From assembly GCF_023195915.1 (NCBI RefSeq), contig NZ_JALPRP010000001.1, positions 1,240,001 to 1,304,000 of the forward strand: a stretch of 64,000 nt of DNA, given 5' to 3'. Below the pieces are notes generated by a model. It saw only the letters and a list, made by a program, of their open reading frames with translations. It made no database searches and was not told the DNA's origin. Below, in pieces: positions 17,030 through 26,067 of the stretch. The position numbers and the translations under genes are program-made. Source of the stretch: Methanoculleus sp. 7T (lineage in GTDB: Archaea; Halobacteriota; Methanomicrobia; Methanomicrobiales; Methanoculleaceae). How positions within the stretch are numbered: position 1 is the first letter of the stretch; every line of letters begins with the position of its first letter.

Positions 17030-17581
17030 TCATGCATGCATCCGGACCGCAAGGATGATTGCGAGGATCCCCCCGATGATGGCGAGGATCGCGAGGACCA
17101 CGACCAAGGCGAGAGCCGCGATGAACGGGTGTGCAATCAGGATGAGCCCGAATATGATGCTCACGACGCCGAGAATCCCGGCTCCCCAACCGGCGCCCCC
17201 GAGGCCACGAGCCAACTGGACCGCCCCTATGATCAGTCCTTCCACGCCGATGATGATGGCAAGGAATGTCGGGAGAAGGATGGTGCTGTAGAGCGGGTAG
17301 ACCAGGACCAGGATGCCGCCGAGGATGCCGAGGACGCCGACGAGCATCTTCCACCCCCAGTCCGACCTGTTCGAATAGAGGCTTGCGAGGATGAAGATGC
17401 CGTTAATCAGCCAGTATACGCCGAGAAATACGACAAGAACGACAAGTGTCCCGACCGGGTACACCAAGAGCAGAATGCCGAGGGCAAGGGCGACGATGCC
17501 CTGGAGCAGCACGAGCCACCTGGGCAGGGAGGCAGGTCCGGTAAGTCCGGGCGTTCCGATGCCGAATGTTGCGTCAACCAT
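17030..17581 (-). CDS. HdeD-like (DUF308) membrane protein
   Basis: 183 residues with six membrane helices in three repeated pairs (for instance LGILLLVYPVGTLVVLVVFLG and GILGGILVLVYPLYSTILLP), the pattern of the HdeD/DUF308 family linked in bacteria to acid stress. Function in archaea is unknown. ATG 17581 is supported by a TATA box (ATTTATATGC, 17611-17620) at a fitting distance and GGTGG just upstream. Confidence 0.88.
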   Translation of the reverse strand: MVDATFGIGTPGLTGPASLPRWLVLLQGIVALALGILLLVYPVGTLVVLVVFLGVYWLINGIFILASLYSNRSDWGWKMLVGVLGILGGILVLVYPLYSTILLPTFLAIIIGVEGLIIGAVQLARGLGGAGWGAGILGVVSIIFGLILIAHPFIAALALVVVLAILAIIGGILAIILAVRMHA

Positions 17582-17610
17582 AACGCCACCACGGGAAGGA
17601 TTCGGTTCTG

Positions 17611-17620
17611 GCATATAAAT
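17611..17620 (-). promoter_or_regulatory. TATA box of the HdeD-like gene
   Basis: ATTTATATGC on the minus strand, about 35 bases before ATG 17581, leaving a leader long enough for the GGTGG ribosome site. Confidence 0.5.
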
Positions 17621-17727
17621 GTATGCTTCCCCGGCGGCAGGCACCCTTATGGCTATGGCCTGGCGAATCGCTGAAAACCCCAGGTGGTTGGGTGTATGTA
17701 TGCCAGGTCATCACGGCATAGGAAAGA

Positions 17728-17737
17728 GATATATGCC
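17728..17737 (+). promoter_or_regulatory. TATA box of the COG2426-type gene
   Basis: GATATATGCC centred about 38 bases before ATG 17771, leaving a short leader with a GGGAG ribosome site. Confidence 0.45.
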
Positions 17738-17770
17738 GCACCGCTCTCCCTGCTTGCAAGGGCGGGAGAG

Positions 17771-18307
17771 ATGTTCTCAGCTGTGCTGATCTGGCTTCGC
17801 CAAGCCGCAAGGGCGCTGGCGGCGTTGTTTCTCTTTGCTACACTCCTTCCCCTCGTTCTCGGCCTCGTCCTCGGCATCCCGACGGCGCAGGTGCTCGCGC
17901 TTATCTCGTCCACCGTCGTTCTCCAGGCAAACGCCGCCTTCGTCGGCGTGGGGATGGGGATGCACCCTGCTGCGGTCCTCGTGATCATGACGCTGGTCGA
18001 GGTCGGCAGCGTGCTTGCCATCTACTTCATCTGCGATGCGTTCGCCATGCAATCGGCACGGGTCAGGAATATGCTCCGGCGCACCGAGGAGAAGATGCAG
18101 AAGGTGCCGCTCCTTGAGAAGTACGGTGCGGTAACCCTCATCGTCCTCCCGGCGATGCCGATCGTCGGCCTCTACTCAAGCGCCGTGATCGGCTGGATCC
18201 TCCAGTGGGACAGAGGTCTCTCCCTCCTCTTCATCACCATCGGGTGGGTCGCCGTCACGGTCTTTCTCATACTTGTCGCACTCGGGTTCGTGCACGTGCT
18301 CACCTGA
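17771..18307 (+). CDS. Small multidrug-export-type membrane protein (COG2426 type)
   Basis: 178 residues with about four hydrophobic segments and a conserved central EKYGAVTLIVLPAMPIVGLYSS, which resembles the small multi-drug export (COG2426) family. The actual role is unproven. ATG 17771 has GGGAG directly upstream and a GATATATGCC box at 17728-17737; the frame extended back to 17684 would run through that promoter. Confidence 0.75.
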   Translation: MFSAVLIWLRQAARALAALFLFATLLPLVLGLVLGIPTAQVLALISSTVVLQANAAFVGVGMGMHPAAVLVIMTLVEVGSVLAIYFICDAFAMQSARVRNMLRRTEEKMQKVPLLEKYGAVTLIVLPAMPIVGLYSSAVIGWILQWDRGLSLLFITIGWVAVTVFLILVALGFVHVLT

Positions 18308-18405
18308 CAGGCCGGAGGCGTCCCGCTGCCCGACAGATACACGCATATACTCCCCGTGCAGAGATGGAGTGATGTGCCCGGTTCCGGCAGGGAGGCAGCA
18401 GCAGA

Positions 18406-19839
18406 ATGGAACTTGAGTTCTTACTCGCCATCATCCTGATTCTCAACATCGTATTCGCCGTCACCATCGTCTTCTTCGAGCGGAGAAACCCGACGGCGGC
18501 CTTAGCCTGGCTGGTGGTCCTCTTCTCCCTGCCGACGGTCGGCTTTGTGCTCTATCTGCTCTTCGGGCAGAACTACACACGGCAGAGAATGTTCGTCGTC
18601 AAGGAGCAGGAAGACCGCCGTTTCCTGCAAGAGGTCTTCCTGGAGCAACTCCGCGAGTTCGTCGACCGCCGCTACCGGTTCGCCACCCACGAGGCGGAAG
18701 AGTTTCGCGAGACGATCGTTCTCCTTCTTCAGAACAACAGGGCGTTCCTGACCGAGAAGAACCGGATCGATCTCTATACCCGCGGCGAGGATAAGTTCGA
18801 CGCGCTCTTTGCCGCGATTCGGGGGGCGCGCCACCACATCCATCTCGAGTACTTCATCGTCAACAACGACGACCTCGGGCGAGCGGTCGTCCGCGCCCTC
18901 GCGGAGAAGGCACGGGAGGGCGTCGAGGTCCGCCTCCTCTTCGACGCGATGGGAACCCGTGCCGGGGGCGGGTCGCGGAAGGCGTTCTCGGAGTTGACGG
19001 ACGCAGGCGGGAAGATCGGGGTCTTCTTCCCCTCGGTCTACCGGGTCAACTACCGCAATCATAGAAAGATCGCGGTCATCGATGGGACAGTGGGGTTCAT
19101 CGGCGGGTTCAACATCGGGGACGACTATCTCGGGAAAGGCCCCTTGGGCCCTTGGCGCGACACCGCCTTCCGGATTGCCGGGCAGGCCGTCAAACTTCTT
19201 CAGCTCCGGTTCTTCCTCGACTGGCACTACGTGACCGGCGAGTACCCGGGGCCCCGCCCCCTCTACTTCCCGGACCCCGGAGATCCCGGGACGACGCCCG
19301 TCCAGATCGTCTCCGGCGGCCCGGACACCAGGTGGAACCCGATCAAAGAGGGTTACATCAAACTGATCAACTCGGCCCGGGAGTCTGTCTATATCCAGAC
19401 GCCCTACTTCGTGCCCGACGAGAGCGTCACCGACGCCCTCCGGCTCGCGGCGCTCTCAGGCGTCGATGTCCGGGTCATGATCCCCTGCAAACCCGACCAC
19501 CCGTTCGTGTACTGGGCGACACTCTCGTTTGTCGGCGACCTCCTCGACGCCGGGGTGCGGGCCTACACCTACGACGCCGGGTTTCTCCACGCAAAGACGA
19601 TCGTCGTCGACGGAAAAGCGGGGTCGGTCGGGAGCGCAAACTGGGATGTCCGGAGTTTCCGGCTGAACTTCGAGGCGAACGCCTTCTTCTACGATGCGGC
19701 GGTCGGGGCCGAACTTGCGCGGGCCTTCGAGGAGGACCTTGCCGTCTCGACCGAGATCACGCCGGAGCGCTACCGGGCGCGGTCCCGCTGGGTCCGGGCG
19801 AAGGAGTCGGTCTCCCGGCTCTTCTCGCCGCTTGGGTGA
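18406..19839 (+). CDS. cls: Cardiolipin synthase-type phospholipase D enzyme
   Basis: 477 residues. Two N-terminal membrane helices and a PLDNc-like segment (NPTAALAWLVVLFSLPTVG) lead into two catalytic HKD motifs: NHRKIAVIDG (about residue 217) and LHAKTIVVDG (about residue 396), each followed by GG/SANWD anchors. The architecture and length match bacterial-type cardiolipin synthase, which joins phospholipid head groups; in archaea the product would be an ether-lipid cardiolipin analogue. GGAGG stands ten bases before the ATG. It converges on the PHP gene with seven bases between. Confidence 0.92.
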   Translation: MELEFLLAIILILNIVFAVTIVFFERRNPTAALAWLVVLFSLPTVGFVLYLLFGQNYTRQRMFVVKEQEDRRFLQEVFLEQLREFVDRRYRFATHEAEEFRETIVLLLQNNRAFLTEKNRIDLYTRGEDKFDALFAAIRGARHHIHLEYFIVNNDDLGRAVVRALAEKAREGVEVRLLFDAMGTRAGGGSRKAFSELTDAGGKIGVFFPSVYRVNYRNHRKIAVIDGTVGFIGGFNIGDDYLGKGPLGPWRDTAFRIAGQAVKLLQLRFFLDWHYVTGEYPGPRPLYFPDPGDPGTTPVQIVSGGPDTRWNPIKEGYIKLINSARESVYIQTPYFVPDESVTDALRLAALSGVDVRVMIPCKPDHPFVYWATLSFVGDLLDAGVRAYTYDAGFLHAKTIVVDGKAGSVGSANWDVRSFRLNFEANAFFYDAAVGAELARAFEEDLAVSTEITPERYRARSRWVRAKESVSRLFSPLG

Positions 19840-19846
19840 ACCGCTC

Positions 19847-20713
19847 TCACCCGTTCAGCCGGGCCCTGACGAACTTCTTGATCCGCGGGAGGTTCTGCTC
19901 CCAGCGGGCCTGCAGGATAGGGATGGCGTAGGGGAGATGGTGCGGGAGGACTGCGGTCCCCATCACCGCCTTCTCGACGAGCGGCCGCTCGTGGCCGATG
20001 ACGACCGTCTCTCTTCTACGGATGGCTTCCAAGAATCCCTCCACGGTATCGGCCTCTGCGCAGGTGACGACCCCGCCGAGTTCGTGGAGGAGATGGCCGT
20101 CGGTCCCGCCGGTCCGCCCGAGGCTGTGAGCGGCGGCGAGTTCGGCCGCCTTCTGGTTGTGGGACCTAGTCATGCCGCCGCAGATCACTTCGAGGGCGTC
20201 GAGTCGGGAGAAGACCCCTTTGTCGATGCACTCCCCGGCGACGCACCGCTGGACTCCCCGGTTCAGGAAGGCGTAGCCGCAGGGGTGGGCCTCGGCCGCG
20301 ACGCAGGGGTAGCCTTCGCTCGCTTCGAGGATCGCCGCAGTGTCGAGGCGTATCGCGGTGAAGGGACCGCTCCTCCGGTTCTTCTCGACGTGAAGGCGGT
20401 AGAAGTCGACGAGGTCGGGGACCGCGGAGAAGTAGAGGAGGATGTGCGGGCCGTCGTTGGCGCTGACCTCGATCCCGGGGATGAGGGGGACGCGGCTCTT
20501 TTGCCGCGCCGCTTCGATAACGCCGCCGACCTCATTGTGGTCGGTGATCGCAAGCCCGATCCCCTGCCGCGCCGCGAGTTTCAGCGCGTCACGCACACGG
20601 GTGGCCGAGTCCGAGTAGCGGGTATGGAAGTGCAGGTCCGCAGGAAGCAGCCCGAGCCGCCGGATCGTCTCCGGCACGGGCTTTTCAAATATGATATCCT
20701 TATAATAGCGCAT
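19847..20713 (-). CDS. PHP-domain metal-dependent phosphoesterase
   Basis: 288 residues. DLHFHTRYSDS near residue 25, ITDHNEVGG, PGIEVSAND, EAHPCGY and GGTDGHLLHELG supply the metal ligands of a PHP phosphoesterase. The sequence resembles the predicted phosphoesterases of the PHP family in methanogens, with possible nuclease or phosphatase activity. ATG 20713 is used; a TTTTTTACC box lies about 42 bases upstream. Confidence 0.88.
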   Translation of the reverse strand: MRYYKDIIFEKPVPETIRRLGLLPADLHFHTRYSDSATRVRDALKLAARQGIGLAITDHNEVGGVIEAARQKSRVPLIPGIEVSANDGPHILLYFSAVPDLVDFYRLHVEKNRRSGPFTAIRLDTAAILEASEGYPCVAAEAHPCGYAFLNRGVQRCVAGECIDKGVFSRLDALEVICGGMTRSHNQKAAELAAAHSLGRTGGTDGHLLHELGGVVTCAEADTVEGFLEAIRRRETVVIGHERPLVEKAVMGTAVLPHHLPYAIPILQARWEQNLPRIKKFVRARLNG

Positions 20714-20842
20714 GGGATCGCCGGCCGTCTGATCAACGGTGGGTCGTCGGGGTAAAAAAGGGTTCCTTGTCACACCGTGCCCTCCCTTCGACCCTGCTCC
20801 GGTAGTCGGTCGAGGGCCGCCGCCGGGTGGTTGCTCTCGCGG

Positions 20843-21454
20843 TCACTCTCCCCCGGGTTCTTTGTGGACCATCTTTCTTGTGATCTCCTCCTTTGAGAAC
20901 CGGGAGAGGTACCGGTTCCCGGCGAGTGCGACGACGACCGCGCCGACGAGGACGAAGATCATATCGAGCATGGTGTCGTCGAGGCCGTGCTGGAGGGATG
21001 TTCCGAGGAAGGTGTCGAACAACCACTCGTAGATCTCCCAGAACCCCTCCATCGCCATTGCGAAGATGATGACGAACCCGACGATCATCCGCCGGGAGAG
21101 GTTGAGCCTGCTGAACCGGTCGAGGAGCAGGACGGCGACGAAGGCGAGCACCGAGACGGTTATTCCGGAGATGAGGTGGGCGACCTTGTCGTAGTAGGGG
21201 TAGTAGATCTCGTAGAACCCCCGGACCCCGCCGGCGACATGGAGGTAGAGCGAGAGGGCGACGAGGAGGTTGATCTCCCAAGGGAGCGTGATGTATCCTC
21301 TGCGGGTGACGGCGGCGGGGACCATCGTCAAGCCGAGCGCGAGGACGCCTCCGAAGACCTGCGAGTATTCTCCGAGCGAGAATGCGACGAGGATGTTTCC
21401 TGCGATGAGGAACTGGAAGAGGTAGGCGAGGTAGAGGCCGAGGGGTCTCTTCAT
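20843..21454 (-). CDS. YjdF/DUF2238-like membrane protein, copy 1
   Basis: 203 residues with five to six membrane helices. The conserved YYDKVAHLISGITVS, EGFWEIYEWLFD and LQHGLDDTMLDMI motifs match the YjdF-like (DUF2238) family; acidic residues and the His lie within the membrane and suggest a metal or lipid-phosphate site. A paralogue with the same motifs is at 58669-59334. Function is unknown. Confidence 0.8.
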   Translation of the reverse strand: MKRPLGLYLAYLFQFLIAGNILVAFSLGEYSQVFGGVLALGLTMVPAAVTRRGYITLPWEINLLVALSLYLHVAGGVRGFYEIYYPYYDKVAHLISGITVSVLAFVAVLLLDRFSRLNLSRRMIVGFVIIFAMAMEGFWEIYEWLFDTFLGTSLQHGLDDTMLDMIFVLVGAVVVALAGNRYLSRFSKEEITRKMVHKEPGGE

Positions 21455-21517
21455 ACATTCATATTCGGCGGCGCACCGTTAAACATCCACCTGCCGGCCG
21501 GGGCCCGTTCTCCGGGG

Positions 21518-22078
21518 TCACCGCCCCTCGATCCTGATGTCCATTTCCGAGAGTTTCCGGTAGATCCGGCGCTTTCGCGCGAGTTTTCGGTAGTCGTAGA
21601 CGAAGTACTCGTAGGTGTCCCAGATCGTCACCCAGTTTAGGATAGTGATCAGCCCGCCGAGCAGGATGACGCCGGGTTTCTCGAGGGTTCCGGAGAAGAG
21701 CGTGACGAAAATGATTGCGACAGCCGCGTTGAGGGCGGCGAGGGCGAGGCTGATCTTCTCCTCCCGGAGAGAGACCCACATATCATGGTCGAGGTCGCCT
21801 GAACGGAACAAGAAGTGCCGCCGGATCGTCTCCGGAAGGAGCGCGGCCTCCTCCGGGGAGAGCGAATCCTGCGGGAGGCCGACAGCGATGCCGGCGATCT
21901 CTTTGATGTTGCAGCCGTCGAGGTAGCCGGCGATAAACTCCTCGGCGAATTCGGTGAGTTCCCGGTCGGGGAGTGGAGACGGGTCGTCGGGGTCAAGGAC
22001 TTGACCCGCTGCCTTGAACCTGAACGCTATCTCTACCGCCCCATCCCGCTCCGTGCGGACGACCCCGACTTCCCTCAT
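21518..22078 (-). CDS. Hypothetical protein with C-terminal membrane pair
   Basis: 186 residues. The first 100 residues are soluble (FAEEFIAGYLDGCN, GLPQDSLSPEEAALLPETIRRHF); two hydrophobic helices follow (SLALAALNAAVAIIFVTLF and GVILLGGLITILNWVTIW), then a basic tail with RKLARKRRIYRKL. ATG 22078 has GGGAG upstream. I do not recognise the family. It lies between two membrane-protein genes on the same strand, without overlap. Confidence 0.7.
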   Translation of the reverse strand: MREVGVVRTERDGAVEIAFRFKAAGQVLDPDDPSPLPDRELTEFAEEFIAGYLDGCNIKEIAGIAVGLPQDSLSPEEAALLPETIRRHFLFRSGDLDHDMWVSLREEKISLALAALNAAVAIIFVTLFSGTLEKPGVILLGGLITILNWVTIWDTYEYFVYDYRKLARKRRIYRKLSEMDIRIEGR

Positions 22079-22120
22079 GCTCCCGCCGGTCCCCGTATGC
22101 CGCCGGTGACGGCCGGGCAC

Positions 22121-22642
22121 TTACGCGACGGGCGGCGGCACTTCCGCTTTTGCCGCTCTCCCGGCCCCGAACGCGTCGCGGAGGTTCGCCTCATCCGTCT
22201 CCGAGAGCGACGTCCTGATGACGTGGCCTCCGTAGTCCTTGATGGCGTCGACGACCTTGTCCGGCGTCATCTTCTTGATGAGCAGGAAGACCGCGGAGTT
22301 GCCCGGGCCGACGCTCTCCGCGACCTCTTTGATGAAGTTGTCGTCGATGCCGTAGTCGGAGAAGCGCCCGGCGAGTGCGCCGGCAATAGCCCCGACGGCA
22401 AGCCCGAAGATCGGGGCAAAGAAGATCAGACCGATCAGAAGCCCCCAGAAGGCGCCGGAGAGCGCCCCCATGCTTGTCAGGTCGGTGGACTGTTTGATCT
22501 CGGTCTTCCCGTCCCGGTGGTGGACGACGACCACTAGGTCCTCCAGTTCGATGACGTGCTCCTTCGTCAGGCTGACCAGACGGTCCTTGACTCGGAACGC
22601 GGTATCCTCGCCATCGTAGGCGATGGCAACCAGATCGCTCAT
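22121..22642 (-). CDS. DUF1269-family membrane protein
   Basis: 173 residues. LVAIAYDGEDTAFRVKDRL at the start, a central glycine-rich double helix (GALSGAFWGLLIGLIFFAPIFG) and SAVFLLIKKMTPDKVVDAI match DUF1269, a family resembling a ferredoxin-like domain interrupted by a glycine-zipper membrane hairpin. ATG 22642 follows GAGGTTACGT and a TATATA box at 22688-22698. Function is unknown; stress association is known for some members only. Confidence 0.85.
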   Translation of the reverse strand: MSDLVAIAYDGEDTAFRVKDRLVSLTKEHVIELEDLVVVVHHRDGKTEIKQSTDLTSMGALSGAFWGLLIGLIFFAPIFGLAVGAIAGALAGRFSDYGIDDNFIKEVAESVGPGNSAVFLLIKKMTPDKVVDAIKDYGGHVIRTSLSETDEANLRDAFGAGRAAKAEVPPPVA

Positions 22643-22687
22643 ACGTAACCTCCTGCGCAATTGTATTCGGCACAGGGTATACAATGG

Positions 22688-22698
22688 AATATATAATT
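22688..22698 (-). promoter_or_regulatory. TATA box of the DUF1269 gene
   Basis: AATTATATATT on the minus strand, about 50 bases before ATG 22642, leaving a roughly 25-base leader with GAGG. Confidence 0.5.
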
Positions 22699-22730
22699 CC
22701 TGTGGTCGGCCTGAGAGAGGGATCTGCCGC

Positions 22731-23753
22731 TTACTCTCGCCGTCCTCCTGCGTCCATCAGCTCCCCGATCCACCGGGTCTCTTCCCAACTCTCCAGGAAG
22801 AGTTTCACCGCGATCGTCAGCGGTATGGCGAGGAAGACCCCGACCGCCCCGAGGATGAGGCCCCAGAAGACGACGGAGAAGAGGACGACGAACGGCGAGA
22901 GGTTGAGCCCCCGGCTTGCTATCTGGGGGAAGACTAGGTTCTCCGCGGCGGCGTCGATGAGGGCGATGGCTGCGATGACGGCGACCGCTCCCGCCGGGCC
23001 GATCCTGACCAGGGCGAGGAGTGTGGGGGGAATTGCGGCTGCGATGAGGCCGATGTAGGGGACGTAACTGAGCACGAAGGCGACGAAACCCCAGAGCGCC
23101 GCGAACTCGACCCCGAGGGCGTAGAGGAAGAGCCCGGTCCCGACCCCGGTGATCAGGTTCACTTTGGTCCTGACCACTACGTACTCGACGAGGAGCCGGC
23201 CTGATTGCGAGAAGTGCCGGTAGAGCGGGCTCTCCGCCCCCAGGTGCCGCTTGAGTCCCTCCGCGAGCCGGGGCGCCTCAAGGAGGAGGAACCCGATGGC
23301 GATGAAGACGAGGAATGCGTCGAAGGTGATGCCTCCGACCTGCCGGGCGAGCCCGGCTACTTGTTGGACGACCGTTCCTTGGTCGATGTAGTCCCAGACC
23401 CTGATACCGCCGAGGTCGATGCCGTACTCGGAGAGGGCGGCCGCCTGGCCCTCGAGCGCAGTCCGGTAGCGCGGCAGAGAGAGGAGGAACTGCGTGAAGG
23501 CCGCACCGAGGAAGAGGGCCATCCCGACGAGGATCCCGAAGAGCCCTGCGACCACAGTCCCGGCGGCGACGACCGGCGGCATCCCGCGGCGGGTCAGCCA
23601 CGCCATGACGGGCGCGGTGATCATGGCGAAGAAGACGGCGATGAGGAACGGGCCGAGGATCGGCGTGGCCGCCCTGACCCCTGCGAGGACGATGACGACC
23701 GCCGCGCCGACGATCGCGATACGGGCTGGGGGTGAGAGGCTTTTACCGGTCAT
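22731..23753 (-). CDS. AI-2E/PerM-family membrane transporter, second copy
   Basis: 340 residues with the same topology as the protein at 14523-15521: paired N-terminal helices, a soluble insert with two short amphipathic helices, FVLSYVPYIGLIAAAIPPTLLAL and the C-terminal NLSPFVVLFSVVFWGLILGAVGVFLA block. The two are clearly paralogues. ATG 23753 is selected because the frame beyond it enters the SulP gene's end region without family similarity. Confidence 0.85.
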   Translation of the reverse strand: MTGKSLSPPARIAIVGAAVVIVLAGVRAATPILGPFLIAVFFAMITAPVMAWLTRRGMPPVVAAGTVVAGLFGILVGMALFLGAAFTQFLLSLPRYRTALEGQAAALSEYGIDLGGIRVWDYIDQGTVVQQVAGLARQVGGITFDAFLVFIAIGFLLLEAPRLAEGLKRHLGAESPLYRHFSQSGRLLVEYVVVRTKVNLITGVGTGLFLYALGVEFAALWGFVAFVLSYVPYIGLIAAAIPPTLLALVRIGPAGAVAVIAAIALIDAAAENLVFPQIASRGLNLSPFVVLFSVVFWGLILGAVGVFLAIPLTIAVKLFLESWEETRWIGELMDAGGRRE

Positions 23754-23808
23754 ATCCACAGAACAGGTATTGGGGTTTTCCGGAAGAAAGAGTTTTTCGG
23801 GCCGGGCA

Positions 23809-25452
23809 TTATTCGCCGGCCGCCCGGAGCGCATCAAGGATCGACTCGCCGATGACCGGCGTCGCGACAAAGATATTCTCCGGGCCGATGACCTCGGCTG
23901 CTCCGGTCTCTTTGAGGCCTGCAAGGAGCCCGGGGTTGACCTCGGCGAGGATGAGCCGGTTCCCATGGGCGCGGACCTGCCGTGTATACCGCTCCAGCAT
24001 CCGGAAGAGCCCGGTCCCGGCCTCGACCTGCCCCCGGAGGGCGAGGATCACGACGGCGTCTCTTGCCCCTTCGGGGGATGGGAGCGACCGCTCGATGGCC
24101 CGGAGGGTGGCGAAGAAGACGTTGCCTGAGATCGAGAGGACGGTGACCCGGCCCTCCGGAAGCCGGTCCGGCGCCTGCTCTTCCCGGAACATCCCTCCGC
24201 CCGCCGGCACGAGGCGCACAACGGCGGCCTCACGTGTGGAGGTGATCAGGTAGACGGCAAGCGAGAGGAAGACGCCGATATAGATGCTGTACTGGAGCGG
24301 GAGCACCTGGGTGGAGACGAAGGTGGCGACCATCGCCCAGCGCCCGGAGCGGGAGTACTTCCAGATGCAGGCGATCTCGTGCGGCCGGTACATGAGTTCA
24401 GCCCCGATGAGGATCAGGAGTCCGGCGAGGGCCGGGAGGGGGATCAGTTCCGCGAGGGGTCCTGCGAGGACGATGACCACCCCGACGACGGCGCCCGAGA
24501 AGAGGTTTGCCATCCGGGTCTCCGCCCCCGCGCTGACGTTGAGCGCCGTCGCCGAGAGCGACCCGCTTGCCGGTGCGCACTGGAGGAAACTGCAGATGAT
24601 GTTTGTGGCTCCTTGCCCCCGGAAGTCCTGGTTCACGTCGGCGATGGTCCCGTCGGGCTCCGGGGTCTTCTCTGTGACCCCGACGGCCATCACGAGCCCG
24701 AGGATGGCGAGGGCGAGCGCCGGGACGAGGAGCCCGGGCGCAAGGGTGAGGTCGGGGACGACGGGTGCGGGGAGGCCTGCCGGGATGGCGCTGATCTCGC
24801 TGACGAGCGCGACCTCGAGGTCTGCAGCCCAAACGAGGATGGTTGCTATGATGATCGGGAGGAGCAGGGCGGCGGTGCGGAGGAGCGGCAGCCGCCGGAG
24901 GGCGAGGATGAGCCCGATGGTGAGGAGGCCGACGGCGAGGGCCCAGGGGTTGATATCGCCCGCGTGGCTGAGGAGGTCGGCCGCCGCGAGGAGCCGGATC
25001 CCGTCTTTCTGGAGCTCGTAGCCGGTGAGGTTCCCGAGTTGCCCGAGGATGATGAGGAGCGCTCCCCCGATGATGAACCCGGTGAGGACGGCGTTTGATA
25101 TGAACCGGGTCAGGCTGCCTGCCCGGACAAGCCCGAACCCGAGTTGGAAGAGCCCGACGAGGAGCGTCAGGACGAAGAGTGTTGCCGGGACGTCGGCCTC
25201 CGGGACCGGGGCGAGGACCGAGTAGATCGAGACCGCGAGGATGTTTGAGAGCATCACCTTGAGGTAGGAGGATCCGGTGACGAGCGCCCCGATCGCCGTC
25301 GAGAACGTGGCGGTGTAGAGACCGTAGATCGGGTTGATCCCAGCGACGATGGCGAATCCCATCGCCTGCGGGATCCCGACGAGGGCGGTGGTCGCCCCGG
25401 CCGCGAGGTCGGCGGGGAGGCTCTTCCTCCACTGCGGTTTACCGGCGGGCAT
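23809..25452 (-). CDS. SulP-family anion transporter with STAS domain
   Basis: 547 residues. The transmembrane part begins with DLAAGATTALVGIPQAMGFA, IYGLYTATF and contains NQDFRGQGATNI, all SulP signatures. After about residue 410 a soluble STAS domain follows (VTVLSISGNVFFATLRAIERSL, VVILALRGQVEAGTG). SulP proteins move sulfate, bicarbonate or other anions. The predicted STAS phosphorylatable Ser/Thr position is replaced by GTGLFRM here. It is followed by the AI-2E permease gene but with 55 bases between. Confidence 0.9.
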   Translation of the reverse strand: MPAGKPQWRKSLPADLAAGATTALVGIPQAMGFAIVAGINPIYGLYTATFSTAIGALVTGSSYLKVMLSNILAVSIYSVLAPVPEADVPATLFVLTLLVGLFQLGFGLVRAGSLTRFISNAVLTGFIIGGALLIILGQLGNLTGYELQKDGIRLLAAADLLSHAGDINPWALAVGLLTIGLILALRRLPLLRTAALLLPIIIATILVWAADLEVALVSEISAIPAGLPAPVVPDLTLAPGLLVPALALAILGLVMAVGVTEKTPEPDGTIADVNQDFRGQGATNIICSFLQCAPASGSLSATALNVSAGAETRMANLFSGAVVGVVIVLAGPLAELIPLPALAGLLILIGAELMYRPHEIACIWKYSRSGRWAMVATFVSTQVLPLQYSIYIGVFLSLAVYLITSTREAAVVRLVPAGGGMFREEQAPDRLPEGRVTVLSISGNVFFATLRAIERSLPSPEGARDAVVILALRGQVEAGTGLFRMLERYTRQVRAHGNRLILAEVNPGLLAGLKETGAAEVIGPENIFVATPVIGESILDALRAAGE

Positions 25453-25587
25453 GCTCCGGGGAGAGTGCGGGGCGCAGGGTATATGTGTTGCCCCCGGATG
25501 CCGACTGCTTGTTCCCTTCCGGTGCGGCGATGGGGCACAGGACCCCGGTTGGTTGGACGCCCCGGTGGCCCGGGCGGAGTGGTCTAG

Positions 25588-25640
25588 TGGTCTAGCTGGT
25601 TGTGACGTCGCCGTGGATAGGCGAGGATACGACTAGACCA
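25588..25640 (+). repeat. tRNA-like repeat unit 1 (D-arm plus anticodon-arm, no T-arm)
   Basis: The unit starts with TGGTCTAG and ends with CTAGACCA, an 8-bp perfect inverted repeat; an extra TGGTCTAG precedes it at 25580-25587. Inside lies TAGCTGGTTGTGACG, which reads as a tRNA D-arm, and a 5-bp stem TCGCC/GGCGA enclosing the 7-base loop GTGGATA. No TTCRANT T-loop is present, so it is not a normal tRNA gene. Confidence 0.6.
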
Positions 25641-25728
25641 CGGAGGCTTGGGAAAGACCGTCATCTCGTCATTCCATGCCGATACGGCCGCGATGTGCGG
25701 CCTCCAGGGGTGCGCCTGATGAGCGTAA

Positions 25729-25790
25729 CGGTCTAGCTGGTTATGACGTCGCCTTGGTAAGGCGGAGTCGGCTGGACTACCACTAGACCA
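25729..25790 (+). repeat. tRNA-like repeat unit 2
   Basis: This copy shares GGTCTAGCTGGTT.TGACGTCGCC with unit 1 but has a different loop (TTGGTAA, which would give a GGT anticodon) closed by CGCC/GGCG. It ends in the same CTAGACCA. The stems are kept while the loop differs, as in tRNA relatives. Again there is no T-arm. Confidence 0.6.
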
Positions 25791-26067
25791 TGGGGCCCCG
25801 GGCCGGCGAAGACGCAGTTCTATCGGCACCAGGTTGCCGCATTCGTGGCTCTGGTCATGGTAACTTTTCTTATGCTTGAGCACACGGGTGAGGGAACCGA
25901 GAGGGGAGAGGCTCTCCCGCGCGACGAGGCACGGCGGCGCCACATACTCATTCGAGGTGGACGGCACGACCCTCCGCCGCCATCCGCCCCCGAGAGCACC
26001 TTGTTCTACCCCATTAAGTATCTTCATATATTTTCGCGCATATGTGTAAAAATGGAGGTGATACACC
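25791..26067 (+). other. Gap before the DUF5320 gene
   Basis: No supported coding sequence. A CATATATTTTCG TATA-like box near 26026-26037 precedes the DUF5320 start, and a full GGAGGTGAT ribosome site is at 26053-26061. Confidence 0.5.
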
